A stretch of DNA of 64,000 bases from Actinomadura flavalba DSM 45200 (lineage in GTDB: Bacteria > Actinomycetota > Actinomycetes > Streptosporangiales > Streptosporangiaceae), in the NCBI RefSeq assembly GCF_000374305.1, contig NZ_KB894093.1, forward strand, positions 62,001 to 126,000. The letters are read 5' to 3'. A program made the position numbers and the translations under genes. Under the pieces are notes generated by a model. It saw nothing but the letters and a program-made list of their open reading frames with translations. It ran no database searches and was not told where the DNA came from. Positions 54,456-63,983 of the stretch are shown here, in pieces. How positions within the stretch are numbered: the first letter of the stretch is position 1; every line of letters starts with the position of its first letter.

Positions 54456-55190
54456 CTAACCCGGGTTGAGCCGATCGCGTAGTTCAGCGATCTCGGTGCC
54501 GGCGCGGCGGTCCATGGCGCGGCCGAAGTGCTCGTCCGCGACCGTGCGGGCCACCGGCCGCAGCCGCGCGACGATGCCCGCCACGCGCTCCAGCTCGCCG
54601 GGCGCGGGCGCGTCCCCGACCGGGTCGACGACGTGCCGCCGGATGAGGTGCGCGAACCCGAACGCCATCCGGTCGAAGGCGGCCTCCAGCTCCCAGCTCA
54701 GCGCGAGCATCGCGGCCAGCGGAATCCCCGCCCGCACCAGCTCGCCGGTCGCCTCCAGCAGGCGGCTGCTCGTGTGCAGCAGGCGGTCGCCGTCCACGAC
54801 GAGATAGCCCAGCTCGACGGCCTCGGCGATGTTCCGTTCGGTGACCTGGTCACCGAACAGCGCCGCCAGCTCGGCGGCGGAGATCTCGACGGGCGTCTGC
54901 TCCGCCCACGGCGCCCCGGCGGCCCGCTCGAAGCCGAGCAGCTCGGTGACGTCGCGGCCCTGCCCGGCGGCGGCCAGCAGCTCCTCGATGCCGTCCAGCC
55001 GGTAACCGCGCTCCAGCAGGTCACCGATGGTGCGCAGCCGCTCCAGGTGGGCCGCCGAGTACCACGCCGTCCGGCCCCGCCGCACCGGCGGCGGCAGCAG
55101 CCGCTTCTCCTGGTAGTACCGCAGCGTCCGCACCGGCACCCCGGCCGCCGCCGCCAGCTCCCCGACCCGGTACTCGGCTCCGTCGCTCAC
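54456..55190 (-). CDS. MerR family transcriptional regulator
   Basis: 244 residues. MerR HTH at the N-terminus: YRVGELAAAAGVPVRTLRYY, QEKRLLPPPVRRGRTAWYSA, HLERLRTIGDLLERGY, then a long helical effector-binding domain (~85-244) without cysteines, so a small-molecule rather than metal sensor is likely. GTG 55190 lies 38 bases after the helicase-like gene stop. May control the SDR downstream. Confidence 0.9.
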   Translation of the reverse strand: MSDGAEYRVGELAAAAGVPVRTLRYYQEKRLLPPPVRRGRTAWYSAAHLERLRTIGDLLERGYRLDGIEELLAAAGQGRDVTELLGFERAAGAPWAEQTPVEISAAELAALFGDQVTERNIAEAVELGYLVVDGDRLLHTSSRLLEATGELVRAGIPLAAMLALSWELEAAFDRMAFGFAHLIRRHVVDPVGDAPAPGELERVAGIVARLRPVARTVADEHFGRAMDRRAGTEIAELRDRLNPG

Positions 55191-55228
55191 CCGTCACTCC
55201 CCGGTTGCTACCAGCGGTGACTGTCATC

Positions 55229-58200
55229 CTAGGTGACGCTGGCGCGGTAGGCGTCGACGGCGAAGCGGAGCCGGGCCTCGACGAGCGAGTCCTCCCCGGG
55301 CGGGCAGGCGAGTTCGGCGCGGGCGCGCGCGATGAGCGTGTCGTCGTCGGCGGCGCGGTCCTCGGCGGCGAGCTGCGCGACGAGCGCCAGGAGTTCGGGC
55401 CGCTTGTAGGTGACGATCGAACGACCCTCGGGCACCGGGTCGGGCTCGGGCTCGGCCGGGGACGCCGCGAAGCGCGCGGCGAGCAGCGTGAACAGCGTCG
55501 CCGTCGGGGTGACGACGTCACCGAGCGGCGGCGGGAGCGGCGCCGGGGCGCGCTCGGGCGGCGGCAGCGGCGGGCCCGGCTCCCCGACGAGGATGACGCG
55601 CGGCGCCAGCCACAGCAGGAACAGCGCCTCGGCCCCGGCGCCGTGCTCGCCGTCCACGATGACGACGTCGAACGCGTCCGGGCCGGGCGGCAGGACGTCC
55701 GGGACCTGCCAGAGCGGGACGATCCAGGCCGGGATCGTGCCGGGGCCGTCGCCCCAGGCGGCGCGGGCGCGGGCGGCGGTCAGCTCGGCGTCCAGGGCGC
55801 GGTGCCGGTCGGCGGCCTGCGCCGCGTCCCGCTCCAGCCCCTCCACCGGCGGGCGGCCGCCGCGGCGGGCGCCGGGCTCGGCGGCGCGCTTCCACGCCTC
55901 GTCCCAGGTGGCGATGCGGTCGGGCCAGTCGTCGCCGGCGTCGTAGAGCATCTCGGCCAGCTCCGGGTGCACGGACTGGACGCGCCGCATCAGCTCGTCG
56001 CGGCGCAACTGCGCGGCGCGCCGGTGCCGGGCGTCGGCGAGGGCGTGCAGGGCGCGGCCGTAGGCGGCGGCGTCGCGGGCGTCGATGGCGGCGCGGGCGT
56101 CGGCCAGCTCGGGCGGGTCGCGCCGCGTCACCGGGATGGAGTCGCGCAGGGCGGCCAGGTCGGCGGCGGCGCGGTCGATGCCCTGGCCGAGCAGAACGTG
56201 TTCGAGCCCGGCCGTGTACCCGTACCACTGCACGGGGTGCGTGATCGGGATCGGGAGGCGCAGCGCGGCGAGCATCCGCGTGGTCTCCTCGACGTCGCCC
56301 GCGATCGAGCGGACGCGGGTGAGCCGCTGGTGCGCGCGGCGGAACCGGGCGACGCGCTCGGGCAGCGGCACGTCCGCCGGGAACGACACGCCCGCCTCCT
56401 CCCAGACGGCCTGGAGTTCGCGGCAGGTGAGCAGCACCGTGACGTGGACGTGCAGCGCGTCGAGCCGGGCGGGGGTGAGCGCGGGTTCGCCGTCCACCAG
56501 GCAGGTGCGCAGCAGCGCGCCCGCCTGCCGCAGCGGCTTGCGCGGGCCGCGGCGGCCGAGGTTCTCGACGAGCTGGGTGCGCAGTTCGCGGGCGTCGGAC
56601 GCGAGCAGCCGCAGCGGCGGGTCGCCGGGGGGCAGCTCGATGTGGCGGCCCGCGATGTTCTCCAGCAGCGCCGCCGCCTCCTCGACGCGGCCGGTCAGCT
56701 CGGCGACCTGCTCCCACACGGCGGGGCGGCGCCGCGCGAGCAGGTCGGTGAAGGCGCGGACGGTCGGGTCGGTGTGCTTCCACCCGGCGGGGTGGCCGGT
56801 CATGCCGAGGTCGCGCAGCGCGGCGTTCACCGGCGCGGCGCTCTCGTCCAGGCGGGTGAGGACGGCCGGGTCGCAGGAGCGCAGCGCCGCCGAGACCTCG
56901 GTGTCGGCGCCGTCCACGCGGTCGGCCGCCGCCGCCTCGGCCTCGATGAGCGTCCGGACGTACGGGGCGCTGGGCAGCGTCGCCGGGTCGACGTCGCGGT
57001 GGCCGGTGCGGTCGGGCCCCTGGTCGGTGAGCAGCCGGACGAGTTCGGCGGCCTCGGGCGCCGAGATCGGCGGCGCGGGCGGCAGGCCGGGCCGGGCGGG
57101 CAGCCACGACGGCCCGGCGGGGCCGTCGTCGGCGCGCGCCCGGTCGAGGCGGTCGCGCAGCTCGGCGGCGCGCTGCGCGGCGAGGGCGGTCCGCCGCGCG
57201 AGGTCGTCGGCCCGGTGCCGGTCGGCGGCGGCGTCCGTCCGCGCCGTGCGCGCCCGCACGGCCTCCGCGACCAGCGCCGACGTGCCCGGCAGCGCGCACA
57301 GCTCCGCGATCTCCGGCGGCAGCGCCCCGTGCAGCCGCCCGGCGGCGGCCGCGTCGGCCGTCACCGCCAGCACCCGCTCCCCCTCCCCGAGCAACCGGGC
57401 GACCAGCGCGGCCGTCCCGGCGGGGCCGTCCCCGGACGCCCACCCGGCCCGCCGGGCGGCGCCCGCGTCGGCGGCGTCGGGGTCGTGCGCGTCGGGGGTG
57501 AACCGGCCCGAGGACGGGTCCTGGGCGCGGGGCGCCGGGGGGCGGGGGGCCAGCGCGGCGGTGGACGGCGTGGTGGTGAACTGGACCGGGGACGGGGCGT
57601 CGGGGTCGAGCAGGGCGGCGAAGGCGGGCGGGACGTGCGGCTGGGCGCCGATCTCCTCGAAGTAGGCGGCCACGGCGGCGCGGCCGGGCGGGCGGACGAC
57701 GAGCGCGGGGGCGAGCCAGAGGCGGGCGGCGGCGCCGGAGGCGGCGGAGGCGTGCTCGGGCGTCCAGCCCTCGGAGAAGTCGATGGTCTCGCCGGTGAAC
57801 GCGAGCGCGCTCCAGGCGCGCAGCACCTCGGCGACCGACGCGTCCAGGCCGAGGCCGCGGCCGCCCGCGACGTCCTCGCGGAGCGCCGCCGTCCGCTCGG
57901 CCGAGTACCCCTCGGCGCCGTCGAGCAGTTCGCCGTCGCGCAGGCCGGACGGCCCGGCGAGGAGCACGTCGACGCGCTCGGACCGCTCGTCCACGACGAT
58001 GCGGACGGGCGTGGTGAGCAGGTGGTCGCGCACGGGCCCGCGCGTGAGGAGCCCGGTGGCGAGCACGACCTCGTCGCCGCGCACGGCCGCGAGGTCGCGC
58101 AGCGCGCGGTACCAGTGCCGCAGCGCCAGCCACGCGTCGAACTCGGCGCGTTCGGCGGGCGGCGCCATCGGGATGATCGGCACGCTGAACAGGACGTCGC

Positions 58201-58390
58201 CGGGCCCGGCCTCGGTCTCGACGTAGACGTCCGGCGGCAGATCGGCCAGCCAGTGGACGCGCGCGTAGGAGGCCAGATCGCGGGTGGGCGCGCGGCGGGC
58301 CCGCGCGAGGTCGCGCAGAAACGCCGGCAGCGGGCCGGGGGCGTGGCCCGCGCCGATGTCCCCGCTCCCCGGGCCGCCCTTTTCCGGCAC
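55229..58390 (-). CDS. SF1 DNA2-like helicase relative with degenerate ATPase motifs
   Basis: 1053 residues. GTG 58390 follows GGAAGGAG by five bases. Family layout of actinobacterial DNA2/NAM7-like helicases is visible: N-terminal domain (VHWLADLPPDVYVETEAGPG, VPIIPMAPPAERAEFDAWLA), ~300-390 with GEGERVLAVTADAAAAGRLH (motif Ia-like), and motif II-like FDVVIVDGEHGAGAEALFLL (~906). However the Walker A P-loop is absent (GDGPAGTAAL at ~320 instead of GPPGTGKT), motif II lacks the DEA(S/D) core, and almost nothing of the second RecA domain follows. The middle third is helical. It is likely not an active helicase; binding or structural function is inferred. Confidence 0.75.
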   Translation of the reverse strand: MPEKGGPGSGDIGAGHAPGPLPAFLRDLARARRAPTRDLASYARVHWLADLPPDVYVETEAGPGDVLFSVPIIPMAPPAERAEFDAWLALRHWYRALRDLAAVRGDEVVLATGLLTRGPVRDHLLTTPVRIVVDERSERVDVLLAGPSGLRDGELLDGAEGYSAERTAALREDVAGGRGLGLDASVAEVLRAWSALAFTGETIDFSEGWTPEHASAASGAAARLWLAPALVVRPPGRAAVAAYFEEIGAQPHVPPAFAALLDPDAPSPVQFTTTPSTAALAPRPPAPRAQDPSSGRFTPDAHDPDAADAGAARRAGWASGDGPAGTAALVARLLGEGERVLAVTADAAAAGRLHGALPPEIAELCALPGTSALVAEAVRARTARTDAAADRHRADDLARRTALAAQRAAELRDRLDRARADDGPAGPSWLPARPGLPPAPPISAPEAAELVRLLTDQGPDRTGHRDVDPATLPSAPYVRTLIEAEAAAADRVDGADTEVSAALRSCDPAVLTRLDESAAPVNAALRDLGMTGHPAGWKHTDPTVRAFTDLLARRRPAVWEQVAELTGRVEEAAALLENIAGRHIELPPGDPPLRLLASDARELRTQLVENLGRRGPRKPLRQAGALLRTCLVDGEPALTPARLDALHVHVTVLLTCRELQAVWEEAGVSFPADVPLPERVARFRRAHQRLTRVRSIAGDVEETTRMLAALRLPIPITHPVQWYGYTAGLEHVLLGQGIDRAAADLAALRDSIPVTRRDPPELADARAAIDARDAAAYGRALHALADARHRRAAQLRRDELMRRVQSVHPELAEMLYDAGDDWPDRIATWDEAWKRAAEPGARRGGRPPVEGLERDAAQAADRHRALDAELTAARARAAWGDGPGTIPAWIVPLWQVPDVLPPGPDAFDVVIVDGEHGAGAEALFLLWLAPRVILVGEPGPPLPPPERAPAPLPPPLGDVVTPTATLFTLLAARFAASPAEPEPDPVPEGRSIVTYKRPELLALVAQLAAEDRAADDDTLIARARAELACPPGEDSLVEARLRFAVDAYRASVT

Positions 58391-58568
58391 AGCCGCTCCT
58401 TCCGGACGACGCTGAGCCGATCTAACACCCTGCGTCGGCGGCTTCCAAGCATCCCGAATGATCTTCGGCTCGGGGGCCAGGAAACCGCGCGACGCTGTGC
58501 TTCCAGACACTGGCGCCGAAGCGGACCTCCCTGCTATAGGAGATCGGCCGATCCGGCGTTAGCGCAGG

Positions 58569-58787
58569 TCAGCGAGTGGACGCCGTCCAGGGCTCGCGCG
58601 CGTCGACGTCATCGTTCGGCAACATGATCCACAGCACGATGTAGACGACGAACTGCGGGCCGGGCAGCAGGCACGACAGCACGGCGATCAGCCGGACGAC
58701 CGTGGGCGTCAGGCCGAACCGGCGGGCCAGCCCGGCGCACACACCGGCGATCCAGCGGCCCTGTCGCGGTCGGGAGAGGCCGTTCAT
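58569..58787 (-). CDS. PspC domain membrane protein
   Basis: 72 residues from ATG 58787. PspC pattern RQGRWIAGVCAGLARRFGLT, PTVVRLIAVLSCLLPGPQFV, ending in YIVLWIMLPNDD. One or two membrane segments. PspC proteins belong to phage-shock or envelope-stress responses; no PspA is adjacent. GGAG ten bases upstream. Confidence 0.88.
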   Translation of the reverse strand: MNGLSRPRQGRWIAGVCAGLARRFGLTPTVVRLIAVLSCLLPGPQFVVYIVLWIMLPNDDVDAREPWTASTR

Positions 58788-59045
58788 GGGATGTCGACTC
58801 CGTTCGAGAGTGCGTCGATCGCGTTCTGCGACCACGTACCCCACGCTACGAACCCAAACGCCGCGCCCGCATCGCTCGAACGGCCGGTTCCCGCCTCCTA
58901 CCTCGGGATTAAGGGTCATCCCCTAGGGTGACGCCCGCCGCGTCTTGCCGGAAAACACGCTCGGACCTTGCCGTTCGCGGCCCTGGCCCCGGGTAGGTCG
59001 TCCCTTCGGAGACCGCACCAGAGGGCGAGTGAAAGGAGTCCGTCC

Positions 59046-60713
59046 ATGACGGACGTGTCGAGCATGGGTTCCGCGCCGGACGACGACCGGCCGGTGCTGA
59101 CCAACCGTCAGGGCCACCCCGTCTACGACAACCAGAACCAGCGGACGGTCGGCGCGCGCGGCCCGGCGACGCTGGAGAACTACCAGTTCCTGGAGAAGAT
59201 CAGCCACTTCGACCGGGAGCGCATTCCCGAACGCGTCGTGCACGCGCGCGGATTCACCGCGTTCGGCCACTTCGAGGCGTACGGGAAATGGGGCGACGAG
59301 CCGATCGCGCCGCTCACCCGCGCCAAACTGTTCGCCGAGCCCGGCAAGCGGACGCCGCTGGCCATCCGGTTCTCCACGGTCATCGGGGGCCGCGACTCGT
59401 CCGAGGCCGCCCGCGACCCGCGCGGCTTCGCGGTGAAGTTCTACACCGAGGACGGCAACTGGGACCTGGTCGGCAACAACCTCGCGGTGTTCTTCATCCG
59501 CGACGCCATCAAGTTCCCCGACGTCATCCATTCCCTCAAGCCCGACCCGGTGACGTTCCGGCAGGAGCCGAACCGCATCTTCGACTTCATGTCGCAGACG
59601 CCCGAGGCGATGCACATGCTCGTCAACCTGTTCAGCCCGCGCGGCATCCCCGCCGACTACCGGCACATGCAGGGGTTCGGCGTGAACACCTACAAGTGGG
59701 TGAACGGCGACGGCGACACCAAGCTCGTGAAGTACCACTGGATGCCGGGCTGCGGCGTCTCCAGCATGACCGAGGAGGACGCCGCCGCCGTCCAGGCGGG
59801 CGATCTCGGCCACGCCTCCAGGGACCTCTACGAGGCCATCGAGCGCGGCGACTTCCCCGAATGGGAACTGCTCGTCCAGGTGATGGACGACCACGACCAT
59901 CCCGAACTCGACTTCGACCCGCTCGACGACACCAAGGTCTGGCCCGAGCAGGACTTCCCGCCCCGCGCCGTCGGGAAGATGGTGCTGAACGCGAACGTGT
60001 CGAACAACTTCGCCGAGAACGAGCAGATCTCGTTCGGCACCGGCGTCCTGGTCGACGGCCTGGACTTCTCCGACGACAAGATGCTCGTCGGCCGCACGTT
60101 CTCGTATTCGGACACGCAGCGCTACCGCGTCGGCCCGAACTACCTCCAGGTGCCGGTCAACCGGCCCAAGGGCGTCGGCCAGGTGCGCACGAACCAGCGC
60201 GACGGCCAGATGACGTACGACGTCGACTACGCCGGTGAGAGCCCGCACATCAATTACGAACCGTCCCTCACCGGCGGGCTGCGCGAGGCGGAGTACCCGA
60301 CCCACGACGACCAGGGCCCGGAGATCTCCGGCCGCCTCACCCGCAAGCGCATTCCGCGCACGAACGACTATCAGCAGGCGGGGCAGCGCTTCCAGCTCAT
60401 GGAGCAGTGGGAGCAGGACGACCTGGTGAAGAACTTCACGGATCTGCTGGGCCAGTGCGTCCGTCCGATCCAGGAGCGCATGGTCTGGCACTTCCTCCTG
60501 GTGGACGACGACCTCGGCCTCCGCGTGGGCGCGGGCCTGGGCGTCACTCCGGAGGACGTGCGGAGCCTTTCCCCGCTCCACCACCAGACCCTCACCGAAG
60601 AGGACCGCGAACGCCTCGCCAACCTGGGCAAGAACGGCCCCCGCGACGTAACGGGCCTGACCATGACCCATTCGGTTCCCGACAAACGAGCCGTCCGCAA
60701 CTTCGGCGGATGA
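59046..60713 (+). CDS. Monofunctional haem catalase
   Basis: 555 residues. Catalytic His66 in [15 protein letters not shown], distal Asn in [12 protein letters not shown] (~139), proximal Tyr ligand in [17 protein letters not shown] (~350), NADPH-region [13 protein letters not shown]. Dismutates hydrogen peroxide in the cytosol. Length suits the small-subunit to middle clade, with a ~50-residue C-terminal part that lacks the flavodoxin-like domain of large-subunit enzymes. ATG 59046 follows GAAAGGAG. Confidence 0.95.
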   Translation: MTDVSSMGSAPDDDRPVLTNRQGHPVYDNQNQRTVGARGPATLENYQFLEKISHFDRERIPERVVHARGFTAFGHFEAYGKWGDEPIAPLTRAKLFAEPGKRTPLAIRFSTVIGGRDSSEAARDPRGFAVKFYTEDGNWDLVGNNLAVFFIRDAIKFPDVIHSLKPDPVTFRQEPNRIFDFMSQTPEAMHMLVNLFSPRGIPADYRHMQGFGVNTYKWVNGDGDTKLVKYHWMPGCGVSSMTEEDAAAVQAGDLGHASRDLYEAIERGDFPEWELLVQVMDDHDHPELDFDPLDDTKVWPEQDFPPRAVGKMVLNANVSNNFAENEQISFGTGVLVDGLDFSDDKMLVGRTFSYSDTQRYRVGPNYLQVPVNRPKGVGQVRTNQRDGQMTYDVDYAGESPHINYEPSLTGGLREAEYPTHDDQGPEISGRLTRKRIPRTNDYQQAGQRFQLMEQWEQDDLVKNFTDLLGQCVRPIQERMVWHFLLVDDDLGLRVGAGLGVTPEDVRSLSPLHHQTLTEEDRERLANLGKNGPRDVTGLTMTHSVPDKRAVRNFGG

Positions 60714-60741
60714 CCCTCGCCGGAATGACCGGCGGGACGCC

Positions 60742-61422
60742 TCACGGTTCGGCGGACGCCTTGTTGAACGCGGCGACGAGGGACGGGAGGCCCGCCAGGT
60801 CGTCGAGGACGAAGGTCGCGCGGGCCACGGTGTCCGGGGCGTCCTGGATGTGGCCCCAGGGGCCGCGCCGCAGGAAGGCCGCGCGCATGCCGTAGTCGGC
60901 GGCGGGGCGGACGTCGTTGTCGAGGCGGTCGCCCACGTACAGGACGCGGTCGGGCAGGACGCCGGCGAGCTGCGCGCAGCGGGCGAAGAACTCCGGATCG
61001 GGCTTCTCGATGCCCCAGATGTCGGAGATGCCGATGGTGTCGGCGTCCAGGCGCAGCGCCGCGACCTGCTCGGCCGCCGCCTCCGGCTGGTTGCCCGCGA
61101 TGCCGACGTAGAGGCCCTGCGCGCGCAGGTCGGCCAGGCAGGCGCGGGCGTCGGGGTAGAGGTCGGCGGCGCCGAAGCCGTTGGGGACGCCCGCGGCCCC
61201 GCGCCGCGCCTCCTCCTCGGCCAGCTCGAAACCGGGACGGAAGTAGCGGAACAGGTCCATGTAGGACCCGCCGTCGCGCAGCACCGCGCCGAGCTTGGTG
61301 AGGAACGTGTGGCGGGGCACGCCGAGCCAGTCGGCCCAGCGGCCGTAGATCTCACCCTCGTTGATCAGGGTCTCGCCGATGTCGAAGAAGACGGCCTGGA
61401 TCGGGCCCGGAGCGTCGCTCAC
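60742..61422 (-). CDS. HAD-superfamily hydrolase
   Basis: 226 residues. HAD motif I VFFDIGETLINEG (nucleophile Asp, ~11), motif II in GIAGNQ (~109), motif III Lys GIEKPDPEFFARC (~134), motif IV VGDRLDNDVRPA (~160). Alpha-helical cap between ~20 and 80. GTG 61422 overlaps the upstream metallo-hydrolase stop (GTGA). A small-molecule phosphatase is likely; substrate unknown. Confidence 0.9.
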   Translation of the reverse strand: MSDAPGPIQAVFFDIGETLINEGEIYGRWADWLGVPRHTFLTKLGAVLRDGGSYMDLFRYFRPGFELAEEEARRGAAGVPNGFGAADLYPDARACLADLRAQGLYVGIAGNQPEAAAEQVAALRLDADTIGISDIWGIEKPDPEFFARCAQLAGVLPDRVLYVGDRLDNDVRPAADYGMRAAFLRRGPWGHIQDAPDTVARATFVLDDLAGLPSLVAAFNKASAEP

Positions 61423-62060
61423 AGCTCGACCGACTCCCCCGGCGCGAGCCGCCGGAAGTCGCGGCCCAGCTCCTCGCCGGCCCGCGTGATGGCGTTCACC
61501 ATCACGCCGAGGCCGTTGTCGTTGAGCAGCCCGTCGTGCACGACGAACGCGCGCTCGGGCGCGACCTCGCGCGTGTACGCGTACAGCTCCGGCACCTTCA
61601 TCCACGGCGCGTTGCCCGGCAGGCACAGGGTGCGGACGGGCTCGGACGGCACCGTCAGCGCGTCGCCGGGGTGGAACACCTCGCCGTCCACCAGGAACCC
61701 GGTGTTCGGGATCGGCGGGACGTCGGGGTGCAGGATCTCGTGGTCCTCGCCGTAGACGTGGACGTCGAAGCCCGCGACCGTCACCGCGTCGCCGTGGCCG
61801 ACCTCGTGGACGCGCCCGCCGAGGTCGGCCAGGGCCTGCGCGACCGTCCGCGACGTCCACACCTCCAGCTCCGGGTCGGCGGCCATGGCCTGCCGGACGC
61901 GGTCGGGCAGGAAGTGGTCGGGGTGCTCGTGCGTGATGAGGATCGCGGCGGCGCCGTCGAGCGCGTCCCGCTCGGGCGTGAACGCGCCGGGGTCGATGAC
62001 GAGGGCGCGGTCGTCGCGCTGGAGGCGCACGCAGGCGTGCCCGAACTTGGTGAGACGCAT
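61419..62060 (-). CDS. Metallo-beta-lactamase-fold hydrolase
   Basis: 213 residues. Zinc-binding HEHPDH (~44-49), HPGDAL (~131) and distal VVHDGLL (~170) are present. The opening MRLTKFGHACVRLQRDDR is typical of UlaG/YtkL-like hydrolases. Translationally coupled to the HAD gene. Role unknown. Confidence 0.9.
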   Translation of the reverse strand: MRLTKFGHACVRLQRDDRALVIDPGAFTPERDALDGAAAILITHEHPDHFLPDRVRQAMAADPELEVWTSRTVAQALADLGGRVHEVGHGDAVTVAGFDVHVYGEDHEILHPDVPPIPNTGFLVDGEVFHPGDALTVPSEPVRTLCLPGNAPWMKVPELYAYTREVAPERAFVVHDGLLNDNGLGVMVNAITRAGEELGRDFRRLAPGESVEL

Positions 62061-62093
62061 GCCCGGATCCTTTCACGCGGGCGTGCGCCGAGG

Positions 62094-62270
62094 TCAGCCG
62101 CGTGTGTCGTCGTCGGGCAGGAACCGGAAGATCAGCACCAGCCCGACGACGACGGCGACGATCATGACGAGGGAGCGGGCCCCCACGCTGCCGATCGTCG
62201 CCGCCGCGACGAAGCTCACGACCAGAATCCACACGGCGGCGAGGACGAGGCGCAACGAGGTACGGGACAT
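62094..62270 (-). CDS. Small two-helix membrane protein
   Basis: 58 residues from ATG 62270. Two membrane segments (LVLAAVWILVVSFVAAATIG, SLVMIVAVVVGLVLIFRFL) and an acidic tail DDDTRG. No family recognised. Confidence 0.55.
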   Translation of the reverse strand: MSRTSLRLVLAAVWILVVSFVAAATIGSVGARSLVMIVAVVVGLVLIFRFLPDDDTRG

Positions 62271-62333
62271 GGAGTGCTCACGATCTTGGGTTCCGGACGG
62301 GCCGCACCCCATGATCCCATCCGGCCGGGCGCG

Positions 62334-63569
62334 TCAGCGCAGCACGACCGGCAGATGCCGGGGCCGCCGGATCGTCGTGCTGGTGTCCCACGCGATCTCC
62401 GTGGCGGGCACGGCCAGTTCCAGGCCCGGGGCGCGCGCGGCCAGCTCCTGGAGCGCGACGCGGATCTCCAGCCGGGCCAGGTGCGCGCCGACGCACATGT
62501 GCGGGCCCGCGCCGAACGCCAGGTGGTCGTGGCGGGAACCGGCGGCGAGGTCCACGACGGGGTTCGGCTCCCAGGCGGCGGTGTCGATCAGCGCGAGCAC
62601 CAGGTCGCCCTTCGCGACGGGCGTTCCGCCGATCTCGGTGTCGGCGGTGGCGCGGCGCGGCTGGAGCGCCTCGTACCAGGAGTTGGGGAGGGTGCGCAGC
62701 AGCGTCTCCACGGCGGCCTCGGTGCCGTCGCCGGACGGCAGCGCGTCCCAGCCGCGCGTGCCGTCCTCGGCCAGCAGGAGGCTGTAGACGGACATCGAGA
62801 TCGCCCCGGCGGTCGTCTCCCAGCCCGCGATGAACAGCGACGCCACCAGCAGCGCCGTCTCGACGGGGGCGAGGCCGTGGTCGTGCATGCGTCCCACGAT
62901 CTCGGTGAGGAAGTCGTCGCGCGGGTGCGCGGCGCGGTCGTCGAGCAGCGCCATCGCGTACGCCGTCATGGACTGGACGGCGCGCCCGTTCACCTCCGCG
63001 CGGTCCGGGCCGGTGTACAGCAGGCCCTCGCCCCACTCCTGGAACAGGTGCCGGTCGCCCTCGGGGGCGCCGAGCAGGTCCCCGATCGCGTTCATCGACA
63101 GCGGGAAGGCGTACCCGCGCACGATGTCGAACGGCTCGGTGCCGGTGTGCGCGTCCAGCAGGCCGCGCGCGAGGGCGCGCAGGGCGGGTTCGAACTCGCG
63201 GACGCGGCGCGGGGTGAGCGCCTGGGCGATCACCGCGCGCTCGCGCCGGTGCGCGGGCCCGTCCTTGGCGAGGATGAGCCCGGCCAGCGCCGGGAACGGC
63301 GGGACGGCGTCGGCGTCACCGCGGGTGAACAGCAGTTCGTTGGCGAGCACCGCCTGGCAGAGCTTGAGGTCCGTCACGCCCCACGCCTCGTCGCCGCCCG
63401 GCAGTGTCAGCGGCACCACCGGCCCCGCGACGGGCAGCGGGACGGCCCGCCGGGGGTCTTCGGGAACGTCGGTGATATCCCGGGGAAAGGGACAGCGACC
63501 TGCACTTGCGGCCACTCCGGCGGAAGGACTCAGCACGGCGGGATTGTCAGGCATGTCCATCGCTTTCAC
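62334..63569 (-). CDS. Cytochrome P450 with altered ExxR motif
   Basis: 411 residues. Haem-binding FGAGPHMCVGAHLARLEIRV (Cys~356), I-helix LFIAGWETTAG (~243) and the meander WDTSTTIRRPRHLPV are intact. The K-helix reads VETLLRTLP, so the glutamate of ExxR is threonine at its normal spacing, while a Glu stands one residue earlier. It needs ferredoxin partners; none is adjacent. ATG 63569 or 63560. Substrate unknown. Confidence 0.92.
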   Translation of the reverse strand: MKAMDMPDNPAVLSPSAGVAASAGRCPFPRDITDVPEDPRRAVPLPVAGPVVPLTLPGGDEAWGVTDLKLCQAVLANELLFTRGDADAVPPFPALAGLILAKDGPAHRRERAVIAQALTPRRVREFEPALRALARGLLDAHTGTEPFDIVRGYAFPLSMNAIGDLLGAPEGDRHLFQEWGEGLLYTGPDRAEVNGRAVQSMTAYAMALLDDRAAHPRDDFLTEIVGRMHDHGLAPVETALLVASLFIAGWETTAGAISMSVYSLLLAEDGTRGWDALPSGDGTEAAVETLLRTLPNSWYEALQPRRATADTEIGGTPVAKGDLVLALIDTAAWEPNPVVDLAAGSRHDHLAFGAGPHMCVGAHLARLEIRVALQELAARAPGLELAVPATEIAWDTSTTIRRPRHLPVVLR

Positions 63570-63650
63570 GCGGGGGTCACGGGCAGAGCAACCCGATCAC
63601 CGCCCGCCGCGCGGCGGCAACTGATTCCCCGATCTGGCAGTAAATGACAC

Positions 63651-63671
63651 TTTCATGCGCCGCACATGAAA
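63651..63671. promoter_or_regulatory. Operator TTTCATG-N7-CATGAAA near the P450 promoter
   Basis: Perfect 7-bp arms (63651-63657, 63665-63671) with a 7-base spacer, 82 bases before the P450 start. Confidence 0.5.
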
Positions 63672-63870
63672 TGCCGCTTTACCTCACGCGAGCGGACTGA
63701 AGGTGGAAATATAAGACGTTTCCTTTACCTGCGCCTCCGCGACCGCCTCCCCGTCGCGACGCTGGCAGCGCCCCCCGGCGCTCCCGGTCCCCCGGACCGG
63801 GCGGGCCGCGCGCCGCGCCGGTCTCGCGTCCTGTTCCGGCCGCTCCACCGAACGCGCCCGTGACACGAGA

Positions 63871-63901
63871 AGGCCGGGACGGCGTGGTGCCGTCCCGGCC
63901 T
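63871..63901. terminator. Strong hairpin at the right edge
   Basis: AGGCCGGGACGGC (63871-63883), GTGGT loop, GCCGTCCCGGCCT (63889-63901). Typical actinobacterial terminator. Confidence 0.65.
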
Positions 63902-63915
63902 ACGGTGCGTGCAGC

Positions 63916-63955
63916 CCGGTCACCTGGTCGAGCGGGGTGCTGATCAGGTGACCGG
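63916..63955. repeat. Inverted repeat CCGGTCACCTG / CAGGTGACCGG
   Basis: 11-bp perfect arms with an 18-base spacer, 28 bases before a possible minus-strand stop codon at 63984-63986. May assist termination. Confidence 0.5.
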
Positions 63956-63983
63956 TGCCGGCGCACCCGTCTGTGCGGGCGGG

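Larger units (their letters stand above)
63570..63983. other. Region upstream of P450 and terminators of the next gene
   Basis: No gene found. The left part is AT-rich for this genome and holds the TTTCATG/CATGAAA operator; GGTAAAG occurs twice on the minus strand (plus 63678-63684 region and 63730 region). The right part contains two strong hairpins. Confidence 0.6.

Noticed and set aside
55205..58627. 1140-residue plus-strand frame opposite the helicase-like gene
   Set aside because: Composition dominated by Gly, Arg, Val and Ala with no recognisable domain; the minus-strand frame has a ribosome site and family similarity.
58921..58945. CCCTAGGG palindrome near the catalase as specific operator
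   Set aside because: The symmetrical core is only eight bases and the flanks do not extend it; too weak to call without other copies.
63666..63966. Several short frames on both strands at the right edge
   Set aside because: They cross two strong terminator hairpins and have low-complexity products.
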